Assembly: GCA_003246475.1 (NCBI GenBank)
Contig: QKAL01000024.1
Location: 1-44,610, forward strand
Direction: 5' to 3'
Source of the DNA: Lentisphaerota bacterium
GTDB lineage: Bacteria; Verrucomicrobiota; Lentisphaeria; Victivallales; SZUA-371
Length of the DNA stretch: 44,610 nt
Below, piece by piece: positions 25,734 through 34,121 of the stretch. Each line of letters begins with the position of its first letter. The first letter of the stretch is position 1. A program made the translations under genes and the position numbers. The notes under the pieces were generated by a model. That model was not told where the DNA came from, did not search any database, and saw only the letters and a list, made by a program, of their open reading frames with translations.

Positions 25734-25758
25734 TACATCAATGTCACATCAATGTCAA
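25730..25758 (-). promoter_or_regulatory. Strong promoter of pseudopilin-like gene 2
   Basis: On the - strand TTGACA (25753-25758) and TAAAAT (25730-25735) are exactly 17 bases apart, a near-consensus housekeeping promoter. The spacer lies within a tandem 11-base repeat, ACATCAATGTC twice (25735-25756 on the + strand). The start codon is about 150 bases downstream. Confidence 0.75.
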
Positions 25759-25823
25759 TAGTCTTGCACCATGAAAACATATTTTTCTATTTTCTTAATG
25801 TAAAATAATCAACAGGCGGTTAT

Positions 25824-25854
25824 AGTATGGGGGGGGGCGGCGCGCAACCATACT
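25824..25854. repeat. G9 tract inside a hairpin before the methyltransferase
   Basis: AGTATGG (25824-25830) pairs with CCATACT (25848-25854) around a loop holding most of a G9 run (25829-25837). An in-frame ATG at 25827 would place the G-run in the methyltransferase N-terminus, but the better start is 25875. The run could be slippage-prone. Confidence 0.45.
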
Positions 25855-25874
25855 TTGATAGAAGGAATTCGAAA

Positions 25875-26555
25875 ATGGAATGGCAATGGAATGAATTTCA
25901 ACAGATAGGAACCGATTACGCCTCGGAAGCGGAAGTGGCGGTCTATGACCAGCGCATGCGACAGGTACGCGATATCGACGGGGAAAACCGCCACATCGTC
26001 GACCTGCTGCAACTGCCGGAAAACGCCGCCGTGCTGGAGATCGGAACAGGCACCGGGGCATTTGCCCGTACAGTATCGGCGCAATGCCGCCAGGTCATTG
26101 CCGTCGACATCTCCCCGGTCATGCTGCAATACGCATCCAACATTGCCCGGCAGGAAGACATCTGCAACATCGTCTTCACCCAAGCTGGATTCCTCAACTT
26201 CAACGGCGAAGAAAATGCCTTCGACGGTATCGTTACCGGGTTAGCGCTGCATCACCTGCCCGATCTCTGGAAGGCCGTTGCACTGCGCAACATCTGCAGC
26301 TGGCTGAAACCCGGCGGACGCCTGGTGCTCCAGGACGTGGTTTTCGACTGGAAGACCGACACAGCAGAAAACTATTTTACCCGCATCGTCGCCTCGTTCG
26401 ACTCCAGCAGTTCGCATCTGGCCCGGCACATCGCGCAGGAATACAGTACGTTGCCATGGATCATGACCGGACTGCTCGAACGCGCCGGGCTGATTATTGA
26501 GAGCGATCAGGAATCGCACGAGTTTCTGCACTGCTACTGCTGCCGCAAACCGTAA
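25875..26555 (+). CDS. Class I SAM-dependent methyltransferase
   Basis: A 226-residue methyltransferase of the UbiE/Methyltransf_11 type. The SAM motif VLEIGTGTGAFAR is near residue 52, VIAVDISPVML follows as the acidic strand-2 loop, and GLALHHLPD and LKPGGRLVLQDVV are the usual later motifs. ATG 25875 has AAGGAA ahead of it and gives a normal family start (EWQWNEFQQIGTDY); the longer frame from 25827 would add a poly-Gly stretch. The substrate is unknown. It is followed 21 bases later by a D-lactate dehydrogenase gene on the same strand, but no functional link is apparent. Confidence 0.87.
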   Translation: MEWQWNEFQQIGTDYASEAEVAVYDQRMRQVRDIDGENRHIVDLLQLPENAAVLEIGTGTGAFARTVSAQCRQVIAVDISPVMLQYASNIARQEDICNIVFTQAGFLNFNGEENAFDGIVTGLALHHLPDLWKAVALRNICSWLKPGGRLVLQDVVFDWKTDTAENYFTRIVASFDSSSSHLARHIAQEYSTLPWIMTGLLERAGLIIESDQESHEFLHCYCCRKP

Positions 26556-26576
26556 ATATAATAATGAGGGAAACTC

Positions 26577-27647
26577 ATGGCAAAAATAGCCTTTTTCGAT
26601 ACCAAGCCATATGACCGAAAATTTTTCGACGAAGCAAACAGCCGTTTCGGCTTCGAGATTAAATACTTCGAACCTCACCTCACCCCCGATACCGCAACGC
26701 TGGTCAAAGGATTCGATGTCGTGTGCGTTTTTGTCAATGATGTCGTGGACGAAAAGGTGATCGACATTCTGGTGAATAACGGAGTAAAACTGCTTGCGCT
26801 GCGATGCGCCGGCTACAACAACGTTAATCTGTTCGCTGCCTGCGACCGCTTGGCGGTGGTTCGCGTACCGTCGTACTCTCCCTATGCGGTGGCGGAACAC
26901 GCAGTGGCTTTGCTGATGACCCTTAACCGCCGCATTCACCGCGCATATTACCGCGTCCGCGACAACAATTTTTCCATCAACGGCCTGCTCGGCTTCGACG
27001 TCCACGGCAAAACCGTAGGAGTAATCGGTACCGGCAAGATCGGCAAACTCTTCACCACCATCATGAAAGGGTTCGGAACCCGTCTCTTGCTGTTCGACCA
27101 TTTTCACGACGAACAATTTGCCGCCGAAAATGGCGCGACCTACACCGATTTGGATACCATTTACCGCGAAGCCGACATAATTTCACTTCACTGCCCGTTG
27201 ACGCCGGAAACTCATTACCTGATTAATGAGACAACGTTCAAAAAAGTCAAACCCGGCGTCTTCATCATCAATACCAGCCGGGGACAACTTATCAATACGG
27301 CCGCACTGGTCGAAGCACTAAAATCGGAAATCGTCGGAGGCGCTGCGCTGGACGTTTATGAGGAAGAAAACGAGTATTTTTTCGAAGACAAGTCAAACAC
27401 CGTCGTAACCGATGACCTGCTGGCAAGACTCAACACCTTCAACAACGTTCTGATCACCTCGCATCAGGCGTTCTTTACCCGCGAGGCGTTGACCAATATC
27501 GCGGGAACCACGCTGCATAACGTAAACGAATTTTTTCAGGGACGTGAATTGGAGAATGGGATATGCAGCAAATGCGACGGACATAACCCCTGTCCCGGAA
27601 AACCAGAAAACCGCATCTGCCGTAAAACGCTGAAAAAGAATACATGA
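26577..27647 (+). CDS. ldhA: D-lactate dehydrogenase (fermentative LdhA type)
   Basis: A 356-residue D-2-hydroxyacid dehydrogenase of the LdhA branch: KIAFFDTKPYDRKFF start, LRCAGYNNVNL, SYSPYAVAEHAV, the NAD motif GVIGTGKIGK near residue 148, catalytic Arg near 234 in NTSRGQLINT, and catalytic His near 296 in SHQAFFT. It reduces pyruvate to D-lactate while regenerating NAD+, consistent with fermentation. It is about 25 residues longer than E. coli LdhA, because the end carries a cysteine-rich tail with four Cys in CSKCDGHNPCPGKPENRIC. The stop overlaps a possible upstream start of the next frame, but that gene probably starts later. Confidence 0.93.
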   Translation: MAKIAFFDTKPYDRKFFDEANSRFGFEIKYFEPHLTPDTATLVKGFDVVCVFVNDVVDEKVIDILVNNGVKLLALRCAGYNNVNLFAACDRLAVVRVPSYSPYAVAEHAVALLMTLNRRIHRAYYRVRDNNFSINGLLGFDVHGKTVGVIGTGKIGKLFTTIMKGFGTRLLLFDHFHDEQFAAENGATYTDLDTIYREADIISLHCPLTPETHYLINETTFKKVKPGVFIINTSRGQLINTAALVEALKSEIVGGAALDVYEEENEYFFEDKSNTVVTDDLLARLNTFNNVLITSHQAFFTREALTNIAGTTLHNVNEFFQGRELENGICSKCDGHNPCPGKPENRICRKTLKKNT

Positions 27648-27679
27648 ACATGACAAAATCTCAACGGGAGAACAGATCG

Positions 27680-29782
27680 ATGCCGGCACGGAATCTTATC
27701 ATATTGCTCATGGCCGCAATAACCGCAGTATTCGTCGGTGGATGCGCGGAATGGAACAGGCTTATCGGCGAGGAGCCGCCGGCGAAAAACATCAAAATGG
27801 CATCACTGTTTCAGGATAATATGGTACTGCAGCGTGATACACCGCTTCTCATCTGGGGCTGGTGCGAATCTGGGCACAAGGTGGAGCTGGAAATTATCGG
27901 ACAGAAATATCACGCCGTGGCAGACAGCCAGGGGCGATGGGAGATCAAACTTGACCCGATCCCCTCCTGCGGACCGGTGACCATGATTGTCCGGGGCAAG
28001 GAAGAACTTAAAATAAAAAATGTCATGTTCGGTGAAGTCTGGCTCTGCGCCGGACAATCCAATATGGCAATGAAGTTAAAATCATGCAGGAACGGAGACA
28101 AAGAAGCCGCCCTGGCCAACTACTCCCAGATCCGATTCTTCCAGGTGGACAACGTCTCCGCCGTCGCGCCGCGTACCGAATGTAAGGGCAACTGGCAGGT
28201 ATGCACCCCTGAGACTGCCCCAAATTTCTCCGGCGTCGGATATTTCTTCGGACGCGACCTCCACCGGAATATCAATGTCGCAATCGGGCTTATCGAAGTA
28301 TCCTGGGGCGGAACCTCCATCGAAGCCTGGATGCCTTGGTCGCTCCAGACTGCCGACCCGGAATACAAGCGCCATATCGACAAATGGAAACGCTATGTTA
28401 CCGGTTCCGAACGCGCGCCCCTTGACCATGCCTACCAGGAAGCTCTTAAACGGTGGGAAAAAATGGACAAGTCACAGCCTGGTCCGCAGCGACACGCCGA
28501 TTCCGGCAACCGCGGTTTTGCCTTGGGCTGGGCATTGCCGGAAGGACAGGATCCCACCGAATGGACTGACGTAAAACTTCCGGCTGACATAGAGGAATAT
28601 TTCGGCGACATAGACGGTGCGGTGTGGTTCCGCAAAAAGCTGACCCTGCCGCCCGAATGGGCCGGAAAAACCCTGATCCTCGAACTGGGAACCATCGATG
28701 ACTACGACGAGACCTATTTCAACGGTGAATCTGTCGGCGAAATCGGACTGGCCAATGCCGGAGCCCGGGAGATCGCCCGGGAATACCGCGTCCCAGGCAA
28801 AATGGTCAAACCGGGAAACAACCTGCTGGCGATAAGAGTATTCGACCAGAACGGCAAGGGTGGATTCACCGGTCGACCGGACAACATGAAGATATTCCCG
28901 GTCAACCGGGCCGCCGAAGCAATCCGGATCGACGGGACGTGGCAGGCCCGAGTCGAACAACAGCTCGATCCCTTCGCCCTGGGTTCACACGCCAAACCGG
29001 TTCCACCGCCCGGGCCGGGCGACCGCAACTGGCCGTCAGGCATCCGTAGCGGGATGATCGCTCCTTTAATACCATATGTAATTCGCGGCGTGATCTGGTA
29101 TCAGGGTGAAAGCAATGCATCCAGAGCCGACCTATATCACCGCCAATTACCGGAAATGGTCAAAGAATGGCGCAAGGCCTGGGGTATCGACTTCTCTTTT
29201 TTAACCGTCCAGCTGCCCAATTATGGAGTACAGTCACCAATACCGGAAAACCACCCGTGGTCCGTCATACGTGAAGCGCAGATGTCGCTGCCGTCACAAA
29301 TCACCAATGCCGCCACTGCCGTCACCATCGACCTTGGCGAGGGCAACAACCTACACCCCAAGGACAAAGAACAAGTCGGCTTTCGTCTGGCCATGCTGGC
29401 GTTGGACAAAGTTTATGGCAGAAAATTCAATAAAGGCAAAAAGATTGTTTCCGGCGGGCCGGAGTTTGAATCCATGAGCGTCAAAGACGGCAAGGCCATC
29501 ATCCGCTTCCGTAATATTGGAAATGGTCTTAAGGTCAAAGGCGACGGTTCGCTGCGCCACTTCGCCATCGCGGGAAAAGACGGCTACTTCCACTGGGCAA
29601 ATGCCCAGATTGAAGGAAAGGACACCGTGGCGGTCTGGAGCGGCAAAGTCAGCGATCCGGTTACCGTACGCTATGCCTGGGCCGCCAATCCGGAGGGATG
29701 CAATTTGTTCAACGAAGAGGGTTTCCCCGCTTCGCCGTTCCGGGCGACCATGACCGCTGCACCGCCTGCGAACAGCCAATAA
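27680..29782 (+). CDS. Sialate O-acetylesterase-like SGNH lipoprotein
   Basis: A 700-residue protein with a lipoprotein signal (LIILLMAAITAVFVGGC, lipidated Cys22). The SGNH esterase fold starts with LCAGQSNMAM, placing the nucleophile serine near residue 126; VSWGGTSIEAW is block III and NNLHPKDK near residue 556 supplies the His of the dyad. Residues ~290-395 are a jelly-roll insert like the sugar-binding domain of beta-galactosidases (VWFRKKLTLP, TYFNGESVG). Such enzymes remove O-acetyl groups from sialic acids or plant glycans. ATG 27680 is chosen for its GGGAG site and because it opens the signal peptide directly. It should face the periplasm or cell surface. Confidence 0.9.
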   Translation: MPARNLIILLMAAITAVFVGGCAEWNRLIGEEPPAKNIKMASLFQDNMVLQRDTPLLIWGWCESGHKVELEIIGQKYHAVADSQGRWEIKLDPIPSCGPVTMIVRGKEELKIKNVMFGEVWLCAGQSNMAMKLKSCRNGDKEAALANYSQIRFFQVDNVSAVAPRTECKGNWQVCTPETAPNFSGVGYFFGRDLHRNINVAIGLIEVSWGGTSIEAWMPWSLQTADPEYKRHIDKWKRYVTGSERAPLDHAYQEALKRWEKMDKSQPGPQRHADSGNRGFALGWALPEGQDPTEWTDVKLPADIEEYFGDIDGAVWFRKKLTLPPEWAGKTLILELGTIDDYDETYFNGESVGEIGLANAGAREIAREYRVPGKMVKPGNNLLAIRVFDQNGKGGFTGRPDNMKIFPVNRAAEAIRIDGTWQARVEQQLDPFALGSHAKPVPPPGPGDRNWPSGIRSGMIAPLIPYVIRGVIWYQGESNASRADLYHRQLPEMVKEWRKAWGIDFSFLTVQLPNYGVQSPIPENHPWSVIREAQMSLPSQITNAATAVTIDLGEGNNLHPKDKEQVGFRLAMLALDKVYGRKFNKGKKIVSGGPEFESMSVKDGKAIIRFRNIGNGLKVKGDGSLRHFAIAGKDGYFHWANAQIEGKDTVAVWSGKVSDPVTVRYAWAANPEGCNLFNEEGFPASPFRATMTAAPPANSQ

Positions 29783-29882
29783 ATACTCATATTTTACCAG
29801 CTTTTCATGTTATTTCGGTTGATTTGCGCCGCCGACCGGGGCAGATTACCGCATGACAAAAACAGCAGGAAATAAAATTATC

Positions 29883-30542
29883 ATGACAGAACCGCAAATA
29901 TATTTTTTCGATATGGATTATACTTTGCAGGACAACGACAGCGATGTATCCTGGAAAAAATTTCTGATTCGCGAGGGGATTGCTCCCGCCAACGCCATGG
30001 AACAGGCCAATCTCTATTTTGAACAATACAAGGCAGGCACGCTCCAGCTGGACGATTTCTTCCGCTTTCAACTGGCTGAGTTTATCGGAAAAACCCCCGA
30101 AGAGATGGAACCGTTACTGCAAAAACATTTCGAGGATTACTGCCGTCCTACCATCTTTCCCGCCGCCGTCAAGCTGGTGGAGAAATGCCGAAGTACCGGC
30201 GGTAAGATCGTACTGCTGACCTCAACTAATCGTTATATCGCCGCGCCGATGGGCGAATATCTGGAGCTGGACGATATCCTGGCGTGCGACTTGGAACTGC
30301 ACGGCGGACGTTTTACCGGAAACCTGGCCTCCGAATACAGCGGCGGGCCGGGCAAGGTTAATTACGCGAAGAATTACTGTCGCGGCAAAGGACTTGAACT
30401 CTGTCAGGCCGCCTATTACGGTGACGGCATTTCCGATCGCTATATTCTGGAAGCCGTCGGCTTTCCCACCGCCGTCAATCCGGTTCCGGAATTACGACAG
30501 CTTGCCCAAAGACATAGTTGGCCGGTTATTGACTTTAAATGA
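29883..30542 (+). CDS. HAD-superfamily (subfamily IB, SerB-like) phosphatase
   Basis: A 219-residue HAD hydrolase. Motif I is FFDMDYTL with the nucleophile and acid-base Asp pair, motif II is VLLTSTN, the lysine lies in GGPGKVNYAK and motif IV is YYGDGISD. The cap inserted between motifs I and II is alpha-helical, as in the PSP-like subfamily IB. Substrates in this group include phosphoserine and other small phosphates; this one cannot be assigned. The start is either 29883 (weak AGGA upstream) or 29853; I prefer 29883 because the family begins shortly before motif I. It is followed closely by a small gene. Confidence 0.85.
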   Translation: MTEPQIYFFDMDYTLQDNDSDVSWKKFLIREGIAPANAMEQANLYFEQYKAGTLQLDDFFRFQLAEFIGKTPEEMEPLLQKHFEDYCRPTIFPAAVKLVEKCRSTGGKIVLLTSTNRYIAAPMGEYLELDDILACDLELHGGRFTGNLASEYSGGPGKVNYAKNYCRGKGLELCQAAYYGDGISDRYILEAVGFPTAVNPVPELRQLAQRHSWPVIDFK

Positions 30543-30581
30543 TTGGGGCGTTATTATAAACACCATAAACGCGGGGGGATC

Positions 30582-30839
30582 ATGCAGAAATTACACGAAA
30601 TATTCAAGACCAATGTAGGACGCGGCGTTGAAGTCTATTTCCGGGGATGCAGCGATGACGATCATGCCGGCGGCGTTATCATCGAGGCTGATGACGAACT
30701 GTTAAAACTCGAATATTGTATTCAAAAAAAGAACAAGGCGCACTCCTGTTGTGTACTGATTAAGTTTTCCGAAATCCGGGCAGTAAAATTCTGGACTCCG
30801 GATTATTACGATAAAAACTTCCAGTGCGTCAGGGAATAG
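30582..30839 (+). CDS. Small conserved-looking protein of unknown function
   Basis: An 85-residue protein I do not recognise. A GGGGGG ribosome binding site sits just before ATG 30582. The sequence alternates hydrophobic and polar residues in strand-like blocks (GVEVYFRG, GGVIIEADDELLKLEYC, SCCVLIKFSEIRAVKFW), which could form a small SH3- or Sm-like beta barrel; this is a guess from pattern. It contains four cysteines. It follows the HAD gene by 39 bases and is ended by a strong terminator, so the two probably share a transcript. Confidence 0.7.
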   Translation: MQKLHEIFKTNVGRGVEVYFRGCSDDDHAGGVIIEADDELLKLEYCIQKKNKAHSCCVLIKFSEIRAVKFWTPDYYDKNFQCVRE

Positions 30840-30854
30840 CCGCGCGACCACGCC

Positions 30855-30885
30855 GTTGTCATAGCTTGGCTCTATGCCTGACAAC
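30855..30885 (+). other. Stem-loop just upstream of the terminator
   Basis: GTTGTCA (30855-30861) pairs with TGACAAC (30879-30885), with further TAG/CTA pairing inside. It comes directly before the terminator hairpin. It may stabilise the transcript end; no known RNA family was recognised. Confidence 0.4.
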
Positions 30886-30888
30886 CAT

Positions 30889-30920
30889 ACGCGGAAGATG
30901 TTTTCCGCGTTTGTTTTTTT
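30889..30920 (+). terminator. Rho-independent terminator
   Basis: ACGCGGAA (30889-30896) pairs with TTCCGCGT (30903-30910) around a six-base loop and is followed by TTGTTTTTTT. It lies 50 bases after the stop of the small gene and ends the HAD-small protein unit. Confidence 0.9.
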
Positions 30921-30979
30921 AGTATCTCCGGTGTAATGTAAACAAACACCGAAAATAATGTTACTGAGGATTTATTATA

Positions 30980-31819
30980 ATGAGATATGCCGTTTTATTG
31001 CCGGTCGTGGCCATGTTATCTGTTATGTGCGGGTGCACGATGCTCGTGGAAGAAGAACCACCTTGCGATATCACGCTGGCAGAACTTTTTGCCAAAATGC
31101 GCAAGGCATCCGACCCCCAGGGACTGTGTCCCGCTGCCACATCCTATGTATTGCGGCAGCAATTGCTTAACGCGGACGAAAACTCCCGCAATCAGCAGTA
31201 CCAGGTTGAAGTGATCTTCCAGAAAAAACCCTATTTCACCAAGACCACCGTCTTTAAAAGCGGCGAACCATATCAGACCACTCTGTTCAACGGTCAGAAG
31301 GCATGGGTAATCGATACCGCCAGCGGCAAAAGCCAACCCATAACGGGCAGCGGGCTGGATCTTTTCAAGATCCTCGACAAGATCGGCAATCCGGCATACT
31401 CTTATGCGGACGTGTTTCCAAATATCAAACTGTCACAGACCATTTCCGGAACCACGGAATACTATAAACTTATCTGTACGTCCGAGCAGATGGAGTCCAT
31501 AACGCTGACCGTATTCATCAACAAGAACAGTTACCTGACGAAAAAAGTTGAATTGCAGATGACCGGTGAAGACAATGGCGAAACCATCAACTACAGTTCT
31601 TACATCAACGAATATGCCCTCTATCAGGGGGTCATGATGCCGGAAACCATAACCGTCGAAACCAACGGCGTAAAGTCACAGTATCGTACGCTGGAGTTCA
31701 AACTCAACGTCGACATCCCGGCTCAGGAATTCGAACTTCCGATTCCATGGTATCTTAAAAATATCGACGCGCAACCGGAAAAACCTTCCGAACACAAAGT
31801 TGGTCCGGAAAAGAAATAG
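30980..31819 (+). CDS. LolA/LolB-like outer-membrane-type lipoprotein
   Basis: A 279-residue predicted lipoprotein: signal RYAVLLPVVAMLSVMCGC with lipidated Cys19. The body has the pattern of LolA/LolB-like half-barrels: strand blocks QVEVIFQKKPYFTKTTVF, YQTTLFNGQKAWVID, ITLTVFINKNSYLTKKVEL and a closing FKLNVDIPAQEFELPIP. Proteins of this fold bind lipids or lipoprotein acyl chains; the role here is not known. The ribosome binding site is GAGGA. Its stop is immediately followed, with no spacer, by the ATG of a macro-domain gene. A small CGGTGT/ACACCG stem (30929-30951) lies in its leader. Confidence 0.72.
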   Translation: MRYAVLLPVVAMLSVMCGCTMLVEEEPPCDITLAELFAKMRKASDPQGLCPAATSYVLRQQLLNADENSRNQQYQVEVIFQKKPYFTKTTVFKSGEPYQTTLFNGQKAWVIDTASGKSQPITGSGLDLFKILDKIGNPAYSYADVFPNIKLSQTISGTTEYYKLICTSEQMESITLTVFINKNSYLTKKVELQMTGEDNGETINYSSYINEYALYQGVMMPETITVETNGVKSQYRTLEFKLNVDIPAQEFELPIPWYLKNIDAQPEKPSEHKVGPEKK

Positions 31820-32317
31820 ATGCGGCTGGAAATATTTCACGGCGACATCACCACTCTGGATGTAGATGCCATAGTCAATGCTGCTAACTGCTCACTGCTG
31901 GGCGGCGGCGGCGTTGACGGGGCCATTCACCGCGCCGCCGGCCGAGAACTTCTCGAAGCATGCCGGAAATTCAACGGCTGCGCCACCGGTGAAGCAGTTA
32001 TCACGCCGGGCTTCCGCCTCCCCGCTAAATATGTCATCCACACCCCGGGCCCGGTATGGCACGGCGGCAGACGCAATGAACCGGAGTTACTGCGAAACTG
32101 TTATGTCAACGCGTTGCGCCTTGCAACGGATTACCAACTGCAAACTATCGCGTTTCCCGGCATCAGCACCGGAGTATACGGGTTTCCACTCGAATCCGCG
32201 GCGAAAATAGCGTATGACACCGTCGTTAGCTGGCCGGAGGCGTTCCCGGTAAAGACCATCTTTGTGGTTTTTTCGGCAGAAGCAGAGAAAGTTTACCTCA
32301 AGCTGATCGAAACCTGA
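31820..32317 (+). CDS. Macro-domain protein, YmdB-like (O-acetyl-ADP-ribose deacetylase)
   Basis: A 165-residue single macro domain. Motifs are complete: [53 protein letters not shown] and the phosphate-binding loop [10 protein letters not shown]. YmdB-type proteins hydrolyse O-acetyl-ADP-ribose and mono-ADP-ribose adducts and can modulate RNase III in E. coli. The gene starts on the base after the stop of the lipoprotein gene, implying translational coupling between a cytoplasmic enzyme and an envelope lipoprotein, which is unusual. It converges on the corC-like gene with a seven-base gap. Confidence 0.93.
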   Translation: MRLEIFHGDITTLDVDAIVNAANCSLLGGGGVDGAIHRAAGRELLEACRKFNGCATGEAVITPGFRLPAKYVIHTPGPVWHGGRRNEPELLRNCYVNALRLATDYQLQTIAFPGISTGVYGFPLESAAKIAYDTVVSWPEAFPVKTIFVVFSAEAEKVYLKLIET

Positions 32318-32324
32318 CAGCGTC

Positions 32325-33605
32325 CTATTCTTCCTCGCGATCAAGAATCATCACATTCAAACTCAATATTTTCCGGTTGTCGGCCTTGAGAACCTTGATA
32401 CGTAAATTATCATTGAGCGTAATCACTTCGCCGGTCTCGGGAATTCTCCCGAGCTCACCGCAGACATAGCCTCCCAAGGTGTCAACATCGCTGTCCGGCA
32501 GACGCACATCAAATTTCTCGGTCAGGTCGCTGAGCAGATAACGGGCATCAAAGTCGATCGACCCGTCAGCCTGAACCTCCGGCACACCTTCCACATCTTC
32601 AGGGGTATCGTATTCATCACTGATCTCGCCGACAATCTCCTCAATAATATCCTCCAGTGTAACAATGCCCGAAAGACCGCCGTATTCATCGATGACAACC
32701 GCCAGATGATTGCTGGTTCGCTTCAATTCCTCCAGCAGATCGCCTACATTCTTGGTTTCCGGAACAAATACCGCCTTGTGCAGAAATAAGGATAACAACG
32801 GTTCACCCGCACACCTTGCCTCATCAAGAAAATCCTTGGCATAGATGATACCGGCAACCTCATCAATCGTATCTTTATATACCGGAATTCGGCTGTGTCC
32901 GCTGGAAATAAACTTGGCACGAGCTTCATGAACGCTCGCAGTCAACGGCAGGGTCTGCAAGTCAACACGCGGGGTCATGATCTCCCTGACCAGCATGTTA
33001 TCGAGATCGAAAATACCTTTTATCATCCGCCGTTCATCCGCCTCCAGATCGACTGAAGCGCCATCTTCTTCCTCTTTTTCCACCAGGGAAAGGATCTCAT
33101 CCTCCGCCGATGGTCGCGAGGTCACAGGGTTTTCCCGCCCTGGACGGTTTCGCAGGTCGTGCGACACCAGCTGCAGCAACAACATTACCGGCACCAGCAG
33201 GGTAAAACGCAGCAACTGAATAACCGGCATCGAAAGCCGCAGAATAATCATGTAAAAACGATAATTGATCATCCGTACCAGGACTTCTGCAAAAGCCACA
33301 CACCCCAGCACAATTCCCATGCAAATTCCAATCAACGGCAGGACACGACCACCCATTAGACTGAGATCACGGCAATGTTCGGCCAGCATAACCGTCATCG
33401 CCGCAGCCAGCAGAACGCTGACAATCCGGAAGATCACATCATAATCATCCTGATGTTCAACCCAGTTCTCTGCCTTTCGCGCCAGCTCACGATTGTCCGA
33501 TTCCATCTGACGCACCCGGCCGCCGCTGAGCTGCAAGAGCGCCTCCCAACCGGCAAGACACCAGATAAAAAGAAGATATGCCACGAAAAAAAGTTCAATA
33601 TCCAT
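32325..33605 (-). CDS. CNNM/CBS-pair membrane protein (HlyC/CorC family)
   Basis: A 426-residue protein with an N-terminal CNNM (DUF21) region of about four hydrophobic segments (residues 1-165), then a CBS pair (about 205-330; IMTPRVDLQTLPL, GHSRIPVYKDTIDEVAGIIYAKD, LAVVIDEYGGLSGIVTLEDIIEEIVG) and a CorC_HlyC domain (about 345-425; DVDTLGGYVCGELGRIPETG). The family is linked to magnesium and cobalt efflux and sensing. It directly follows ybeY on the same strand with no spacer, a placement common in bacteria, where ybeY, phoH and corC-like genes cluster. Confidence 0.9.
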   Translation of the reverse strand: MDIELFFVAYLLFIWCLAGWEALLQLSGGRVRQMESDNRELARKAENWVEHQDDYDVIFRIVSVLLAAAMTVMLAEHCRDLSLMGGRVLPLIGICMGIVLGCVAFAEVLVRMINYRFYMIILRLSMPVIQLLRFTLLVPVMLLLQLVSHDLRNRPGRENPVTSRPSAEDEILSLVEKEEEDGASVDLEADERRMIKGIFDLDNMLVREIMTPRVDLQTLPLTASVHEARAKFISSGHSRIPVYKDTIDEVAGIIYAKDFLDEARCAGEPLLSLFLHKAVFVPETKNVGDLLEELKRTSNHLAVVIDEYGGLSGIVTLEDIIEEIVGEISDEYDTPEDVEGVPEVQADGSIDFDARYLLSDLTEKFDVRLPDSDVDTLGGYVCGELGRIPETGEVITLNDNLRIKVLKADNRKILSLNVMILDREEE

Positions 33606-34121
33606 TTATTCGTCGTCACCTTTGCCAAGTACAATGGTTTCCGGTTTGACACCGGGAAAAACCGCATCAAAATCAATCTCCTGCGACAAAACCGCCATGA
33701 CCTCACGCTCCCGTCGCCTCATCCGTCGCCGCGGTCCGGGCGAAAGATCATCTTCCCCCGCGGAGTGCAACAGTCCGTGGACAATATACAACGCCAGTTC
33801 ACGCGAATAAAACGATTTTTTTCGCCGCTCCCCTTCGCGCCAGGCAAAATCCACACAGATAATCAACTCTATTGCGGTATCATCCGGCAACAACTCGTCC
33901 TCAAGGTAGGCAAACGTAATCACATCAGTTGTACCTTCATGATCCAGGCAGTCCTGATTGATCGCCGCCATCTCACGGTCTTCGACAAAGGAAATGGCCA
34001 CGCTTTGATCGGGTAACAGATCCAATCCGGCAGCCTCAGCTGCCCGTTGTATCATCTTTCTTATCAGTCGGCGGTTCGGCGGCAGAAATCTTTTTGCTCG
34101 CCATGAATAAGTCGTCTTCAT
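33606..34121 (-). CDS. ybeY: Endoribonuclease YbeY (rRNA maturation)
   Basis: A 171-residue YbeY. Conserved blocks are ISFVEDREMAAINQDCLDHEGTTDVITFAY and the zinc motif HGLLHSAGEDD near residue 117. The third metal ligand is Asp instead of the His of E. coli, a variant I also recall from Bacteroidetes. YbeY is a single-strand endoribonuclease in 16S rRNA maturation and ribosome quality control. I chose ATG 34121, giving the family start; the frame can extend to 34157. Either way its 5' end overlaps the 3' end of the 7TM-HD gene by about 86 bases, a long same-strand overlap. Confidence 0.92.
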   Translation of the reverse strand: MKTTYSWRAKRFLPPNRRLIRKMIQRAAEAAGLDLLPDQSVAISFVEDREMAAINQDCLDHEGTTDVITFAYLEDELLPDDTAIELIICVDFAWREGERRKKSFYSRELALYIVHGLLHSAGEDDLSPGPRRRMRRREREVMAVLSQEIDFDAVFPGVKPETIVLGKGDDE

